From Maylandia zebra (taxonomy: Eukaryota; Chordata; Actinopteri; Cichliformes; Cichlidae): a stretch of 64,000 nt of DNA. The notes under the pieces are model-generated. The model was given only the letters and a program-made list of their open reading frames with translations, was not told the DNA's origin and searched no databases. Positions 49,155 to 60,778 of the stretch are shown piece by piece. Position 1 is the first letter of the stretch; every line of letters begins with the position of its first letter. The position numbers were made by a program, and so were the translations under genes. Where the stretch lies: contig NC_135169.1 in NCBI RefSeq assembly GCF_041146795.1, positions 64,046,119-64,110,118 of the forward strand, read 5' to 3'.

Positions 49155-50756
49155 TTCATTTCATTTCATTTCATTTTTATTTATTTCACACTTGGTACTA
49201 CAAATCAAACAAAACAACCACATCTTCTGTCAACAAAACACAACAACCATGTGTGAAAAGGAGCAGGAAGAAGAAAATATTCTTATTAAACCCTGCCCCC
49301 TATCTACCTTCGAACTTATATCACCGGTGGGCACCAAAAATCAGGAACAAACTAATATTGACATTTCTCTCCGGTCGAATCCCAAACCAACATCACATTC
49401 ATTCGCATTCTTCATACTGAGTTATCGTTTTAAACATATAACACTTTTTAAAACATTGTAAATTTATACAATTCTTTAAATTATAATGAAGTAAATTCCA
49501 CAGTCTTATACCCCTAACCGTTGTGCTCATTAATCTTTGTGTAGTCCTGGCTAACTGATGTTTAAAATAAAATTTCCTTCTATTCTCTTCTCCCCTTGAA
49601 CACATCAAAAATACTCTTTGTAACTTAAAAGGCAAAATATTATTTTTAGCCTTAAACATAATTAATAATGTCCGTAATTTCACTAAATCTCCTAATTTTA
49701 ATAATTTTGATTCTATAAATAATTTGTTTGTATGTTCTCTATATTTAACATTATGAATTATTCGTATAACTTTCTTCTGTAATAGGTTTAAAGGTTTTAT
49801 GGTATTCTCATATGTATTCCCCCAAACTTCAACACAATAGTTGATATATGAAAAAAACAAAGAAAAATATAAAATACGCATTGTTTTATAATTTAATAAA
49901 TCTCTTATACTACCCAAAATATAAATACTTTTGACCATTTTCTTTCTAATATGTTCAATATGAGATTTCCATGTCAAATTCTCATCCACTATTACACCCA
50001 AAAAACGAAATTCAGTAACTCTTTCAATCAATTCTTCCTCTATAAACATAATGACTTTATCCTCCTTTACACGATTGCCAAATATCATATATTTCGTTTT
50101 TGTCAGATTCAAAGATAATTTATTTACATCAAACCATTTTTTTATTCTTAACATCTCAGAAGTCATAATTTCAACCAAGTCTTTCAAATTCTCTCCAGAG
50201 CAATAAAAATTTGTGTCATCTGCAAATAAAATCGAATTTAACCTTTTAGATACGTCACAAATATCATTAATATATAAATTAAAGAGTTTAGGTCCCAAAA
50301 TAGAACCTTGAGGAACACCACATACAATCTTCAGTCTTTCAGAAGTATTGCCAAAATAATAAACATATTGCAACCTATTCTCTAAATAACTCATTAACCA
50401 ATTCAATGCTACTCCTCTCACTCCATGGTTATACAATTTAGAAATCAAAATAGAATGTTGTATCGTATCAAAAGCTTTTTTTAAATCAACAAATACTCCC
50501 ACTGTGTATTTATTATTATGTGTTGCAGATGAAATATCTTCAATAAAAGTCAACAACGCTAATGCCGTTGACCTATTTTTACGAAATCCAAATTGGTTTT
50601 CATGTATTAGTTGATATTTTTCAATAAAACTATCAAGTCTTTGTGCAAAGAGTTTTTCTAGCAATTTTGAAAACTGTGATAAAAGAGACACTGGCCTATA
50701 ATTGTTAAAACTATGCTTATCTCCTGATTTATATAATGGTATTACTTTTGCCACTT
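49155..50756 (-). mobile_element. 5'-truncated LINE with (ATTTC)n tail
   Basis: Inserted at TCAT (49151-49154, 50757-50760). The plus-strand left end is a (TCATT)n run, i.e. a 3' (AATGA)n tail on the minus strand. The intron block continues cleanly on both sides. 5'-truncated within the reverse transcriptase. Confidence 0.88.
49399..50756 (-). CDS. LINE reverse transcriptase, open frame, N-terminally truncated
   Basis: About 450 uninterrupted codons. Blocks in order: NYRPVSLLSQFSKLLEKL, HENQFGFRKNRSTALALL, FVDLKKAFDTIQHS (first Asp), GVPQGSILGPKLFNLYIND, the catalytic FADDTNFYC near 50220, and RFLGVIVDENLTWKSHI; then a thumb and C-terminal region to YEECE. The open frame's nominal first residues (50781-50757) come from the flanking intron and are not part of the protein. 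The lack of stops suggests a fairly young insertion. It belongs to the CR1/jockey-like supergroup; clade not fixed. A fragment of the same family is at 30545-30790. Confidence 0.85.
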
Positions 50757-50844
50757 TCATCAACAACATCTTTAGAAACAAACATCAACAACCAGGAAGC
50801 AGCTTCACCTCTGATCACACACACACTCAACTCTACTCACTCAC

Positions 50845-51186
50845 CTGGAGGATCAACATGGAGGTAGAAGACACTGACGGGTTTAGCGTCCTTGCGGTTT
50901 TTTCCTTCCATGTTGACACGACACTCGTATGTTCCAGTGTCACCAATTGTCACATCCTTCAGAATCAAAGACGCGTCTCCATCCATCATCTGTCTGTTCT
51001 GCAGATCCGCCCGGTTCCTAACAGATGGATGCTGGTGATCTGGTTTGAATTGGCCATTCTGGTACAAATAGACATTCTTATCTCCCAGGTCAGGTTTGCT
51101 CCATTCTAAAGTATTGATGTTGTTGTCTGGAGCTCGACATGTCAGAGTGACGTCCTGTCCAGATTCAGCTGTGATCAATTTCAGGT
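50845..51186 (-). CDS. V-set immunoglobulin domain exon
   Basis: A 342-base exon (114 residues, phase 1 to phase 1) with a CTTTCAG acceptor (51187-51188) and GTGAGT donor (50842-50844). ESGQDVTLTC has the first Cys, DTGTYEC the second, and NRADLQNRQMMDGDASLILK is the D-E region typical of teleost butyrophilin-like / CAR-like V domains. It reads on from the signal exon at 52848-52917. As a cell-surface receptor domain it would bind a ligand in immune contexts; the ligand is unknown. Exon intact. Its downstream intron was hit by the LINE. Confidence 0.8.
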
Positions 51187-51237
51187 CTGAAAGAGGAAAC
51201 AACACAGAGCAGAGAGGTTAAAGGTTAAAGGTCAAAG

Positions 51238-51953
51238 TGTCGCGGTCAGTGGGGGCAGACTGTGTGGAGGGTGTTTGAAGTACCCAGGTGCGGACACAGA
51301 CGAAGGAGGCAAAACTTTAACTAAACTCAAAGTGAGCCAAACATAAACTAAGGCAATGACCTAAACAAAGAGCCTAAACTGGGAAACAACTAAAGACTAA
51401 GACAAACTAAGACTCGGACTATAACTGTAACTATGAGCTATGAACATGACATGAAAAAGCTATGAAAACATGAAAGGATCTGATTATTATGAACATGACC
51501 AGTAAAAGAATCTGAAATCATGACGTGTAGCTAGAGTGACAGGAATGGTAACAGATGATGCAACACAGACTGAATGAAACACAGAGACTAAATACCCACA
51601 GGGATGAGCAGGGGAAGTGGAAACACATGAGCAAGAACAGCTGACACACATGAACCTAATGACAGGACAGGGGCAGTGAAACTAAATACAATGAACAAAG
51701 AACACCAGACTCTTTCGAAATAAAACAGGAAACATGGAGACATAGACATGACACAAACTTGACAATAAGGACCACACAGACATAGACGCATGGACCAGGG
51801 AGACAGTACAGGGGGAGATGACAGAAACAACTAAGAAAAAAAGGACTAAACTGCAACCTAGAAATTAACTAGATGAGCTAAACTAGAACACAAATGAATA
51901 CAAAAGATACATAAAAACTCAAACACTGGGTCGCACGACCCAGTACCGTGACA
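51238..51953. mobile_element. TG...CA element with 5-base duplication
   Basis: 716 bases starting TGTCGCGGT and ending ACCGTGACA (9-base inverted ends, one mismatch), flanked by CAAAG (51233-51237, 51954-51958). A subterminal palindrome CTGGGTCG-CA-CGACCCAG lies at 51926-51943. Rich in A-C-T-A-A-like words, no coding frame. Could be a solo LTR or a non-autonomous DNA transposon. Confidence 0.75.
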
Positions 51954-52329
51954 CAAAGTACAATTATGATCAGAATGATTTAGTTTAAATATTTTGTTTA
52001 TTTCCTTTAACATTTGAGTTTTTAGTCATGTTGGATTTAATGAACCTCTGAACATCCACCAAGTTACCTGTGACCGACTGAGGGGGAATTTTAGCCTCAT
52101 GATAAACATGCAAAGTGTCAGAAACTACAAGATGTTAGCTTCCATACAACAAAAACATGTGCTGATAATAAGTGAACATAATGTGTGAGAGAAAGAAGCC
52201 TCACGTCATGTTTACACACACTGAAACAATGTACAAGAAATTAATAATAATATTAATAATAATATTTTGGTTAGTAACATGTAAACCACCTTTTGTTTAT
52301 TCGTCTTTAGACAGATTTGTGCCTTACAA

Positions 52330-52410
52330 TTAAAGCTTACAGCAAACACGAAGATGCTGACAAACATCAAAGTGGAGCAGAGTGACGCAGTTAGCAGAGA
52401 TGCTGCTGAT
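52330..52410 (-). pseudogene. Duplicate signal-peptide exon, start codon lost
   Basis: Minus strand reads ISAN-like sequence then LCSTLMFVSIFVFA and a GTAAGC donor. It parallels the real signal exon at 52848-52917 (LCGTLLCFSVFVFVSA), including the upstream CAGATCAGCAG leader, but the ATG is not conserved. Confidence 0.5.
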
Positions 52411-52847
52411 CTGACTCTTAAGCTATAGAAACCTCTTTTTTTTCCCATTTAAACTCGACTCAATTCATGGTTTAACTTGAGGTTTAAATAAAGGTGAAAA
52501 TCACAGATTACGGTAACAGATATATCAACTGGCTCTGATCCCCCGACTTTGTCCTAAGGGACAGCAGGCTGATTAAAAAAAAGGGCGCAGCACCATAAAG
52601 AGACGATTAAAAGTGTTTCTACACGCTGCTGTTCTTTAACCAGCTGCACAGAATAAAATCACGTTCTGACAACTGAATGTAATATTCAGAAAATACAAGA
52701 GAAAGTCTCATTAGACTCTTAATGACTCCACCCAGTCTCTGCACACACGGACAAACTGAACCAGTATGAAAATAACTCTACTGAACACTGTTTATCTCAC
52801 AGGAAAATATCGTTTAATTTATAACAATTTAAATTATAAAACCTCAC

Positions 52848-52917
52848 CTGCAGATACAAACACAAAGACGCTGAAACACAGCAGAGTCCCGCAGAGTGTC
52901 GCAGTTACAGGAGACAT
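52848..52917 (-). CDS. Signal-peptide exon of the V-set Ig gene
   Basis: Starts at ATG (52917) and encodes MSPVTATLCGTLLCFSVFVF followed by VSA, then a GTGAGG donor (52842-52847). Seventy bases, phase 1, which fits the Ig exon at 50845-51186. A hydrophobic core and small residues before the splice make a standard secretory signal. The promoter should lie just above 52920; no core element was identified. Confidence 0.75.
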
Positions 52918-53636
52918 GTCTGTGTTCTCGAGTTCTGCTGATCTGACTCTGTTTTTTCTAGATGTCTGAGTCTTCTGGAATTTTCACTGTATAAACGTGC
53001 TCATAAAAAAATTCAGTGAAAAATGATACTGATCTGAGAACCGTCATAAAGGCGGTCTCAACTACACTTTGAGCAGTGTTTCAAAATCACTGCACTTTAG
53101 AAGTGTTGAAACATCCTAACCCAGATCGCAAAATCACATTAAATTAATGTTGATTCTTTAACAGGATTATCATTATGGTCAAGATTTAAATCTCAGTCTT
53201 CAAATAAATGTTGATTCATTGTTAAAATACTTATTAAAGCTGACAGTGTAATGGTAATGACATTGTTAACATTAATTTAAAGTTATCCTGTTGTGAGTGA
53301 AGTAGCGGTTTTTGATACGGACGACGCGGACGGGGGCGGCATCACGGGCATCAGCAAAAGATTTTTTTTTTTTTTTTTTTACTGGTACTCATGCTGCCCC
53401 GACGTCAAGCCAGCGCATATTGGGAATGGCACAGGCGCCGATCGGTTTTCTATCGCCCAATTGCTGGGAGTAAGGGCGCCCTCCGTTTGCGAGGTGCGCA
53501 AGGGCTGGGCGCGGAGGATTCACTGGCTGGCTGAAGCGGCATCTAATAACCAACTCGCTAAATTAAAAAACTTAAAACAAACCAACAAACACGAAAACAA
53601 CAGACATTATGATACGGACTTATAATTTGCACCGAT
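52918..53636. other. Upstream region, repeat-like
   Basis: No exon supported. 53320-53520 is GC-rich with a T run at 53361-53379 and looks like part of a repeat I cannot name. Confidence 0.35.
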
Positions 53637-55877
53637 GCAAGGGCGTAGATTTGGTTTTGGCATTGGTGGGGACGGATGATTCAACCACTGAACCCTGCCC
53701 TGTTTCTTTTTTTTTCCCTTTTTGTCTTTGCTTCTTGATAAAAAAAAAAAAAAAGGGGGGGAGAAATATACTTGCTTACATAGCTGGACTGGCATACCGG
53801 GCTTTTTCCCGGTATGCCCGATACCGGCCCGATGGGCCGCTCGTGATTTTTCGTTTTTATGGGCCGATGGGGTTTTATTTCTTTTATTTTTTCAACGGTA
53901 AATGTCATTTGGCATTTTGTACAAATGTAGGCTGATAATAAATACATGATATCATTTCATTCATTTCAAAGGTTTATTTGCATGACGCACAAACAGACAC
54001 AATTGAAAGGTACAAATGTGCATGACACGAATTCAAACGTGGTGCAGATGTGTGTCACAGGTTGATCTGGCTGTAGGCTGTGGCACTTGGCCAGAGGTGG
54101 CGCTGGTTGACTCGACTCCATGTTAGTGCACAAAGTAAACAGCACGCTGTAGTTGTGAAGCAAAAACGCTGAATTCGGAGAAATAAACCGTGCGAGGGGA
54201 ACGATAACGACGACAAGAGTCTCCCGATCGTTTACTCTTGCTGTCCTGTGAACAACATCGGCGTGGTGTTACTTGTTTGCTGTTTTCGCGATCGCGTCAC
54301 GCATGAGGATATCACCAGGTGAACTCGCCACATTTGTAAACATTTTGTTGTTCAACAGCATCAAGACTGACTGAGTGTGTTTGAGACAACCTCACACGTG
54401 TCACAGGTGACACATTTGGCGTTTTTTTGCTGGTTTTTGTCGGTAGCAGCTCCTGAAACGCAAGACTGCCACACATCTGTTCGACCAACGCCAGTTGATC
54501 TAAACGCCAGTAGATCTGGAACACCGGCTCAGATATTTGAAGTTCACACAGCTACATTCTCGCCTGAAAATATGTTAAACGTCTATTTTGCGACCCAGAA
54601 ACAGTAATGAGAGTAATATTAAAACTAAGTAGCTGCAGTAGTAGCAGCTATTGTTGGAAACTGGAATTGGCTGCGCCAATCTGAGATATGGGTTTTCAAT
54701 TTTGTTGTCCGGGTGGAAAAACGGGGGAAATTGGGGAGAATGGTGGCTCCGGGAGATTTTCGGGAGCGGCACTGAAATTCGGGATTCTCCTGGAAAAATC
54801 GGGAGGGTTGGCATGTACGGCCTAGCATAGCCTGTAACGTTATTATGACGGACACATTTTATGAGTGAACTTGGCTTTAAGTGAGTTACAGGTTTCTTTG
54901 AAAAATACTTTGTTATATCCAGGTTCTTCCTTTGTGCTGCCATCCTCCTCACAGCGCAGGCTTGCCGCTGCTACAACTAAACAGAGCTCCCTGATAGGCA
55001 CAGCCAATCACATTGGCCATATTTGTCACATGACGTAGGACTTCAGTAGAGAACGTAATTTAACTCTTTCTGCACCGCTGGGCGAATGAGACGTTGACAG
55101 ATAGATTTTTTTCTTTCTATCGGTTTTGTTTTTCTTTACTCGAAGAGATCAAATTATTGGTGGGGACATGTGCCTTCCGTCCATGCCAAATCTACGCCCT
55201 TGGCCAGCAGTTTATCTCAGCTAACGAGAGGAGAAGGCATGTGTTTGGCTCCTTCACATAGTGGACATTGAGTTGTTGTGTGGGGCACCAGTAGTCCATG
55301 TCTGTTGCTGTAACAGTAGTTCATGTTTAGAATAAAAAATCCCAGCTCACTGATTTGATCGGGGCTATAGTGCCTAAAATGTTGCATAGTTTTGCTGAGA
55401 GATCTTTTACTTTGTGGTGATCTTAGATGAGTAGTTTTATGGAAAAAAACCAGCAGGTCATTCAGTGTTCCCTTAGTGCTAATGTATCAGAGATGTTGGT
55501 GTACTATAACTGAAGTAATGTTGTTAAGTCCTTAAAGTCATATTCTTTTATTCTCATGACTGTATTTGAAGCGGTTTTTATTTTTGTATGATACCTGATT
55601 TATATGGAATATGGCTGAAGTAAACTAAAGCCTAAAATACTTCGTCATTTGTTTAATAGTAATTTAACATTATATAATTCACATATAAAACTATGAATTG
55701 TAATTTTAAATGGTTTAAAAGCATGTAGAATAACATATGTAAGCAAGTATATTTCTCCCTTTTTTTTTTTTCATCAAGAAGCAAAGACAAAAAGGGGAAA
55801 AAAAAGAAACAGGGCAGGGTTCAGTGGTTGAATCATCCGTCCCCACCAATGCCAAAACCAAATCTACGCCCTTGCGC
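53637..55877. mobile_element. DNA transposon with about 140-base inverted repeats
   Basis: The left repeat starts GCAAGGGCGTAGATTTGG and runs to about 53779. The right repeat (55738-55877) is its near-perfect complement, including the T and A runs. A third, shorter and diverged copy of the outer end lies inside at 55175-55203. A hairpin with 11-base arms sits at 53791-53818. No transposase frame. A clear target duplication was not found. Confidence 0.7.
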
Positions 55878-56339
55878 ACACACACACACACACAAAATGC
55901 ATAAATGAACAGCTCTTTTTGCTTGTGATCTTTGCAACGAAAAATACTTTCTGTTTTGTCCTTTCTATTCTATCTCAGTTATCATTATTCTATTCTTCTA
56001 TTCTAGGACTCATTTAAAGCAACTCTTATATGGGGAAACTTGTTTGCACCCTGGAAAAACACATTGTTTTTAAATTAGACTTCTGGGTTATTACTTCACA
56101 ATTTTCCGTTACTACCACAAACTAATACGAAAAGTTATTTTCTCAAACAGGCAGTGGATCTGGACCAGTAAACAGCAGGCTCATTTTAGTCATGGAAATC
56201 ATTTAACAACCAGGAGATGCCCCCTGCTGGCCACTAGAAATTATGCAGTTTTAAGACAATGTTTGAGTGCCCTGACACCTCTCAGCTTCCATAGCCATCC
56301 TTTGTGGATGAAGACCCAATAAAAACACAAGAAGTGAGC
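55878..56339. other. Intergenic between repeats and kif1c
   Basis: Short (CA)n at 55877-55893. No gene supported. Confidence 0.35.
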
Positions 56340-59286
56340 CTTATTTTGAATCTTGGAGACAGTTTATTGCCATCATGTTGTCTGCAGGTAGAGCCTGAGA
56401 TTGGTTCCTGATACAAACAAAACAACAACAAAAGACAACCCAACACATACAGAGAGAAAAAACAACAATAACAAAAAAGCAACTGAGGGGGTCTGGGCCA
56501 ACAGGAAGAGGGCTACACTATGATGTCATCATATCCATATCCGTGTTTCGAGTTCTGAAGCGACACTGCGCCGTAATGTCACAGATTCTGAGGTCATGAT
56601 TAGAGCAGAGGTGCAGGGAATGGGCACAGCCTGTCAGTGAGGGGAGTTCTACAATGTTCTGGAATTCTGCCGAGTCATGGCTGCCATGGCAACACCCCAC
56701 CCCCTCTAAGTCCCTCCCCCATTCCACCTCAAAAAACAACAAAACTAACCAAAGAAAAAGAATAATGACTAAAATCAGCTTTATGAAGTAAAACAAACTT
56801 TACTGTTTGATTCTAAATTAACCCACAAACACACACAAACAGACGCTCAACACACACACACACACACACTAACTCAACGGTTTGTGTGAGGGCAAAGAAA
56901 CTCCCTTTAGCAGCATCCACAATAACCAAATATTAATGACACGTATAACTTTAGGATAATTATATTAATAAGTGAAGATGACTGATGACATCATAAACCA
57001 AAGGTCAAACATGGAGGTTGGTTAAAATACGCAGTACATGATGTGATACACAAAGGAAAAACAAACAGCCAATCAGAGGCCCAAGCTGGAAATGAAAAAA
57101 ACAAATCTAAAAAATAAAAATAAAAAAAACATTTTCCCATCAGGCCCGGCAGTGGCAGCAGGATTAGCGATTGTCCTGTGATTGACCAATTCCAGAGATT
57201 CTGCTGACATCATGCTTCTCAGGCCAATTGCAATCACTTCTTTTGTTTTCATCACAATTATTGTCATCGTCATGGCGCTGACTCCCTCCTGCAGCGGGAA
57301 GGAGCACTGCCATTGGTTGGATCTAACCTTTTTATGAAAAAGCCTTAAAAGTCACAGAGCTCATAGTTGCTCCACTTGTTAACTCCCACAATCCTCTGCT
57401 TTGAGTGGGTGGAGTGTGCGCAGCATCGCCAACTCTCCCAGCTCCTCCTGGCAGTAAACTTGTCTTCATTAATTCAGTGCGAATAAAACGCACATAGGGT
57501 GCTGCGTTCGCTGGGACGCAGGAAGCTGGAAATTTGTTTCCTGTCTTACACATGTGAAGTGAACACAACACCAGCAAAAGTATGTGTGTGCAAATGTCAT
57601 GTTTGAAAAACGAGAAGAAATTAAAAGCAACCTGAAACAGGTGGAGGCCACAATTTCCAGGATCCTGACGTGCCAGGAAGGCAGCAGTGAATTTTCCCAT
57701 CCTTTTTGAATTGGACATAAAGTAAAAAGTGTCGCGTCCTTACAGCACGAATCTTGTATCACACCCGACATGCTGTAGTGTCTGTTACTTCTTCAAAAAA
57801 AAAAAAAAAAAAAAGCTTACTGTATATCAGCTTCTTCTTCTCTTCCTCAAAACCTTCTGCTTCTCAATACATCTCCCAGAATTCCTTCCTTATCCAGCCC
57901 TACATAAACTAATCCATCCCTTCAGGATTCTGTCTCAAAGCTCCCACATTTCCCACCTTGGGGCATCATCATGTGTTACGCATCACTTGCATTTCCCACG
58001 ATTGCCAGAGACGGTGAACTTACCGTCAGCACGTTTCATGTGTTTAAAATCAGATTTAACACTTCAAATATACACACACAGCTCTTAAAAACAAACATCT
58101 GACAGATAAGACAAGCGCACCACCTACTCCTCTTCCTCTCTGCACCTCCTCTTCCTCAGGGGGGCATCTGCACTCGCCTTTCTCGCCTGCTTCTCCATTT
58201 TTGGAACTCTGCGTGTTTTAGCGTTTTTACAAAAGCCACATTGGCACTTATTGTTCCTGCACTGATGCTTTTACCCTGACTAGGAGGCGCCACACAGCCG
58301 CTTTCTTTGGTTTGTAGCACTCAGCGATGCTGCATTCAAATCACATGGGAGAAGATGTAAATACAAGTTTCAAGCTTCAATCAAAAACAGATCACAGGTG
58401 GTAAATATGACAGGAAAAAAAGGCAACATTATCAGTGTGTTTTTCAAAGAATTAAATATTGAGAAAATGTACTCACATGTAATATATATGTTTCTGCATA
58501 TTTTTTTCTCAAATTTAAATCAATATTTAAGTTGTTGAACTGTATACTTTTTTTTTTGGTTTGCAGCAGATGCTAAATACAAGCACAGTGGGCTCTATTG
58601 TATTTATGATTAAATAAACGAGTAAAAATAAACTTCATTTTAATATTAATCACCATTTGGGAACTGCTCCAGATTAAACTCTTAATCATCAGTTTGAGGG
58701 TTGAAGTGAGTTAAACAAGCTGTACAATCTGTAATTCCCATGGAACTTGAATGCAGCGTAGGCTAGGCTAAGCTCACAATTTCACCTACTCTTCACTTGC
58801 TAACACTAAAAAAAAAAAAAAAAAACTCTTCTAACCCAGAAACACCACCCTACTAACAAACATACTTGATCTTTAAAAAGAAAATTAGCTTCACCAGCAG
58901 ACACGTTGGCTTTAAGGCACCTTGTTAACACGATGATCGACACCCGAACACCAGCCATCGGTGAAATTTAAAAAATAAAAAAAGGCTAAATTACTACGTG
59001 ATCAAAGTCTGACAGAACAACATAACAGATAAAATAAAATAAAACAAATTCAAAATCACTTTTTGCACGTCAGTGTCGCTAACAGCTCACCTTTGCTAAT
59101 TCAAGCTTCACACACACACACACACACACACAAGCACAAACACACGCAGCAGGACAGAGGATACAGGGTGTGTAAAAGTGCTCAATTGCACACACGCGCG
59201 CACACTCTCAGCCGATTCTCTACAGCATCAGGATTGCCCTGTGTCCCGCAGCCAATCAGGAGTCTCCGTATTCAGGAGGTCAGAGG
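56340..59286 (-). other. Probable kif1c 3' untranslated region
   Basis: Follows the kif1c stop at 59287-59289. Minus-strand AATAAA occurs near 56368-56373 (TTTATT on the plus strand), and no intervening gene is recognisable. The extent is inference; nearer signals may be used. Confidence 0.4.
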
Positions 59287-60104
59287 TCAGATCGGCGTCT
59301 CCTTGTTGTTGTTTTTGAGGTCCGGTGCGCTGAACTGCCGCCTCATCCTGGGCGGAGTGTTGAAGCTCCACGCCCCCGGCGGTGGCATAATGCCAAGTAG
59401 CATGTCAGCAGGAAGGGGTGGAGCCCCTGAGCGCGGCAGGCTGTGGTAATGGGGGTGAGGGTGAGGTCCAGGCTGGAATGGTGCATTGTGGGGGTTGTAG
59501 TAGGGATGGTGGTGGTGGAACTGATGGTGCTGGCGTTGATTATAATGGAAGCCTCCATCTCTGTCTCTGTCCCTGTCTCTGCTTCCTCCTCTGCCTCCTC
59601 CTCCTCTCTCCCCACCTGGCCCAGGTCGAAATCCCCTCCTCTGTCTTGGTCACCCCTGGTGGCCACCATTGCCACCACTGCTGAAGTGCTGGTCATTGTC
59701 GTAGCTCCCGTTCCCCTGTGGCGAGCTGTCCAGGGAGTTGCGGCGGTAACGACGCTGCTGGTTTTGGTTGTTGCCCTGGTTGTTGTAGTGATAGCCACCC
59801 TGGTTGCCCTGGTTACGCTGCTGCCAGGCGCGATGAGGACTTGGGGTGCGCATGCGAGGGGGCTGAGCTGGGAAGGGGAGGGGCAAGAGACCAGGCAGTT
59901 GACCTTGTGGGGGAGGTGGAGGTGAGGGAGAACCTTTAGCTTCTCCTCCTCCATTCTCCTTCTGCTCAACACCATCACCTCCTCCTCCCTCCCCCAGACC
60001 GAGAGCTTGCAGAGCGGCACTGGCGGGTCCCCATGACAGCCGATGGGCAGGGTTACTCTTAAAGGGAAACTTGAGCTTGCATTCCTGCGGAGGGATGAAG
60101 CGTT
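59287..60104 (-). CDS. kif1c: kif1c last coding exon (C-terminal tail)
   Basis: Reads ERFIPPQECKLKFPFKSNPA then HRLSWGP, the conserved block near the end of KIF1C, followed by a Pro/Gly/Arg/His-rich tail and a final RRQFSAPDLKNNNKETPI before TGA at 59287-59289. The SAPDLK ending is like mammalian KIF1C. The acceptor consistent with the frame is GGTCAG (AG at 60105-60106). An in-frame TGA at 59650-59652 (HQG, stop, PRQRRG) would remove the last 120 residues. The tail in KIF1C binds cargo adaptors and 14-3-3 proteins. Confidence 0.85.
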
Positions 60105-60298
60105 CTGACCTGGAGCTGGGGGAGGAGTAAAGTTAGGGACAGAGCACAGACTGTAAATTAAAGATGGTCACAGCATAAGCAACCGACTCGACTAAGTACA
60201 GATAAACAATCATTTGAAGGGTTTATTGATGACGATCGTTTGCAGTGACTTCTATTGGAACCCTCGCCATCACGGTATGGCCACACCCCCGAGCTCAC

Positions 60299-60535
60299 CT
60301 TGGCTTTGGTTCTGTCCTCGCAGCTTCTTGGTGATGTTCTGCTGCTGCAGGTTCAGGAGGCGCTGCTGCTCCTTTTTCATCCAGCGGAGGCGTCCTCTCC
60401 TGAACGCCGGGTCCTCCTCCATCAGCCGCTGAACTCTGACCTCTGGATGGCTAGGGCATTCATCATCCCCGTCCCTATCTCCATCTCTCTCTCTCTCTGA
60501 GGGGACTCGCCTCCCTCGCCGTTCAAGTCGTCGTC
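60299..60535 (-). CDS. kif1c: kif1c exon, neck/stalk region
   Basis: Begins [15 protein letters not shown] and ends [20 protein letters not shown], then LRGQNQSQ. The block [20 protein letters not shown] is a KIF1-family signature. Between the two, an (AG)n run (CT repeat at about 60482-60498) contains one AG too many for the frame, so start and end of the exon are in different frames. Donor GTGAGC at 60293-60298, acceptor AG at 60536-60537. Confidence 0.85.
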
Positions 60536-60609
60536 CTGGAAACAAGTCAAACAACGGTTAACTCTGGTGGTGATGGGTTGAAGGGGCGGGACAGGAGGTG
60601 CGAACATAC

Positions 60610-60699
60610 CTGAAGAGGTATGACGCTCTCCATCTTGATCATTCTGTCTCTCAGAGCTTTGATCTCCTCGTCCTTCATGTTGTTCTGCAGCTTCACCTC
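60610..60699 (-). CDS. kif1c: kif1c exon, coiled coil
   Basis: Ninety bases encoding [20 protein letters not shown] and [10 protein letters not shown], the conserved coiled coil after the FHA region. Clean acceptor (TCCTGCAG) and donor (GTATG). Confidence 0.9.
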
Positions 60700-60778
60700 C
60701 TGCAGGAGTCGCACACATTTAGCTCTGCTCCTCTAGCGCCTCTCAGGTCGTGAAGAAAACAAGATTAGCATAACTCAC

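Noticed and set aside
54575..54952. 125-codon minus-strand frame starting MRRMAAQRKNLDITKYF
   Set aside because: No coherent domain and it overlaps transposon sequence; part of the opening may be an old transposase N-terminus, but this cannot be supported.
59343..60020. 225-codon minus-strand frame and long plus-strand frames over the kif1c last exon
   Set aside because: The frame encoding ERFIPPQECK and SAPDLK is the real one; the others are shadows in a GC- and repeat-rich exon.
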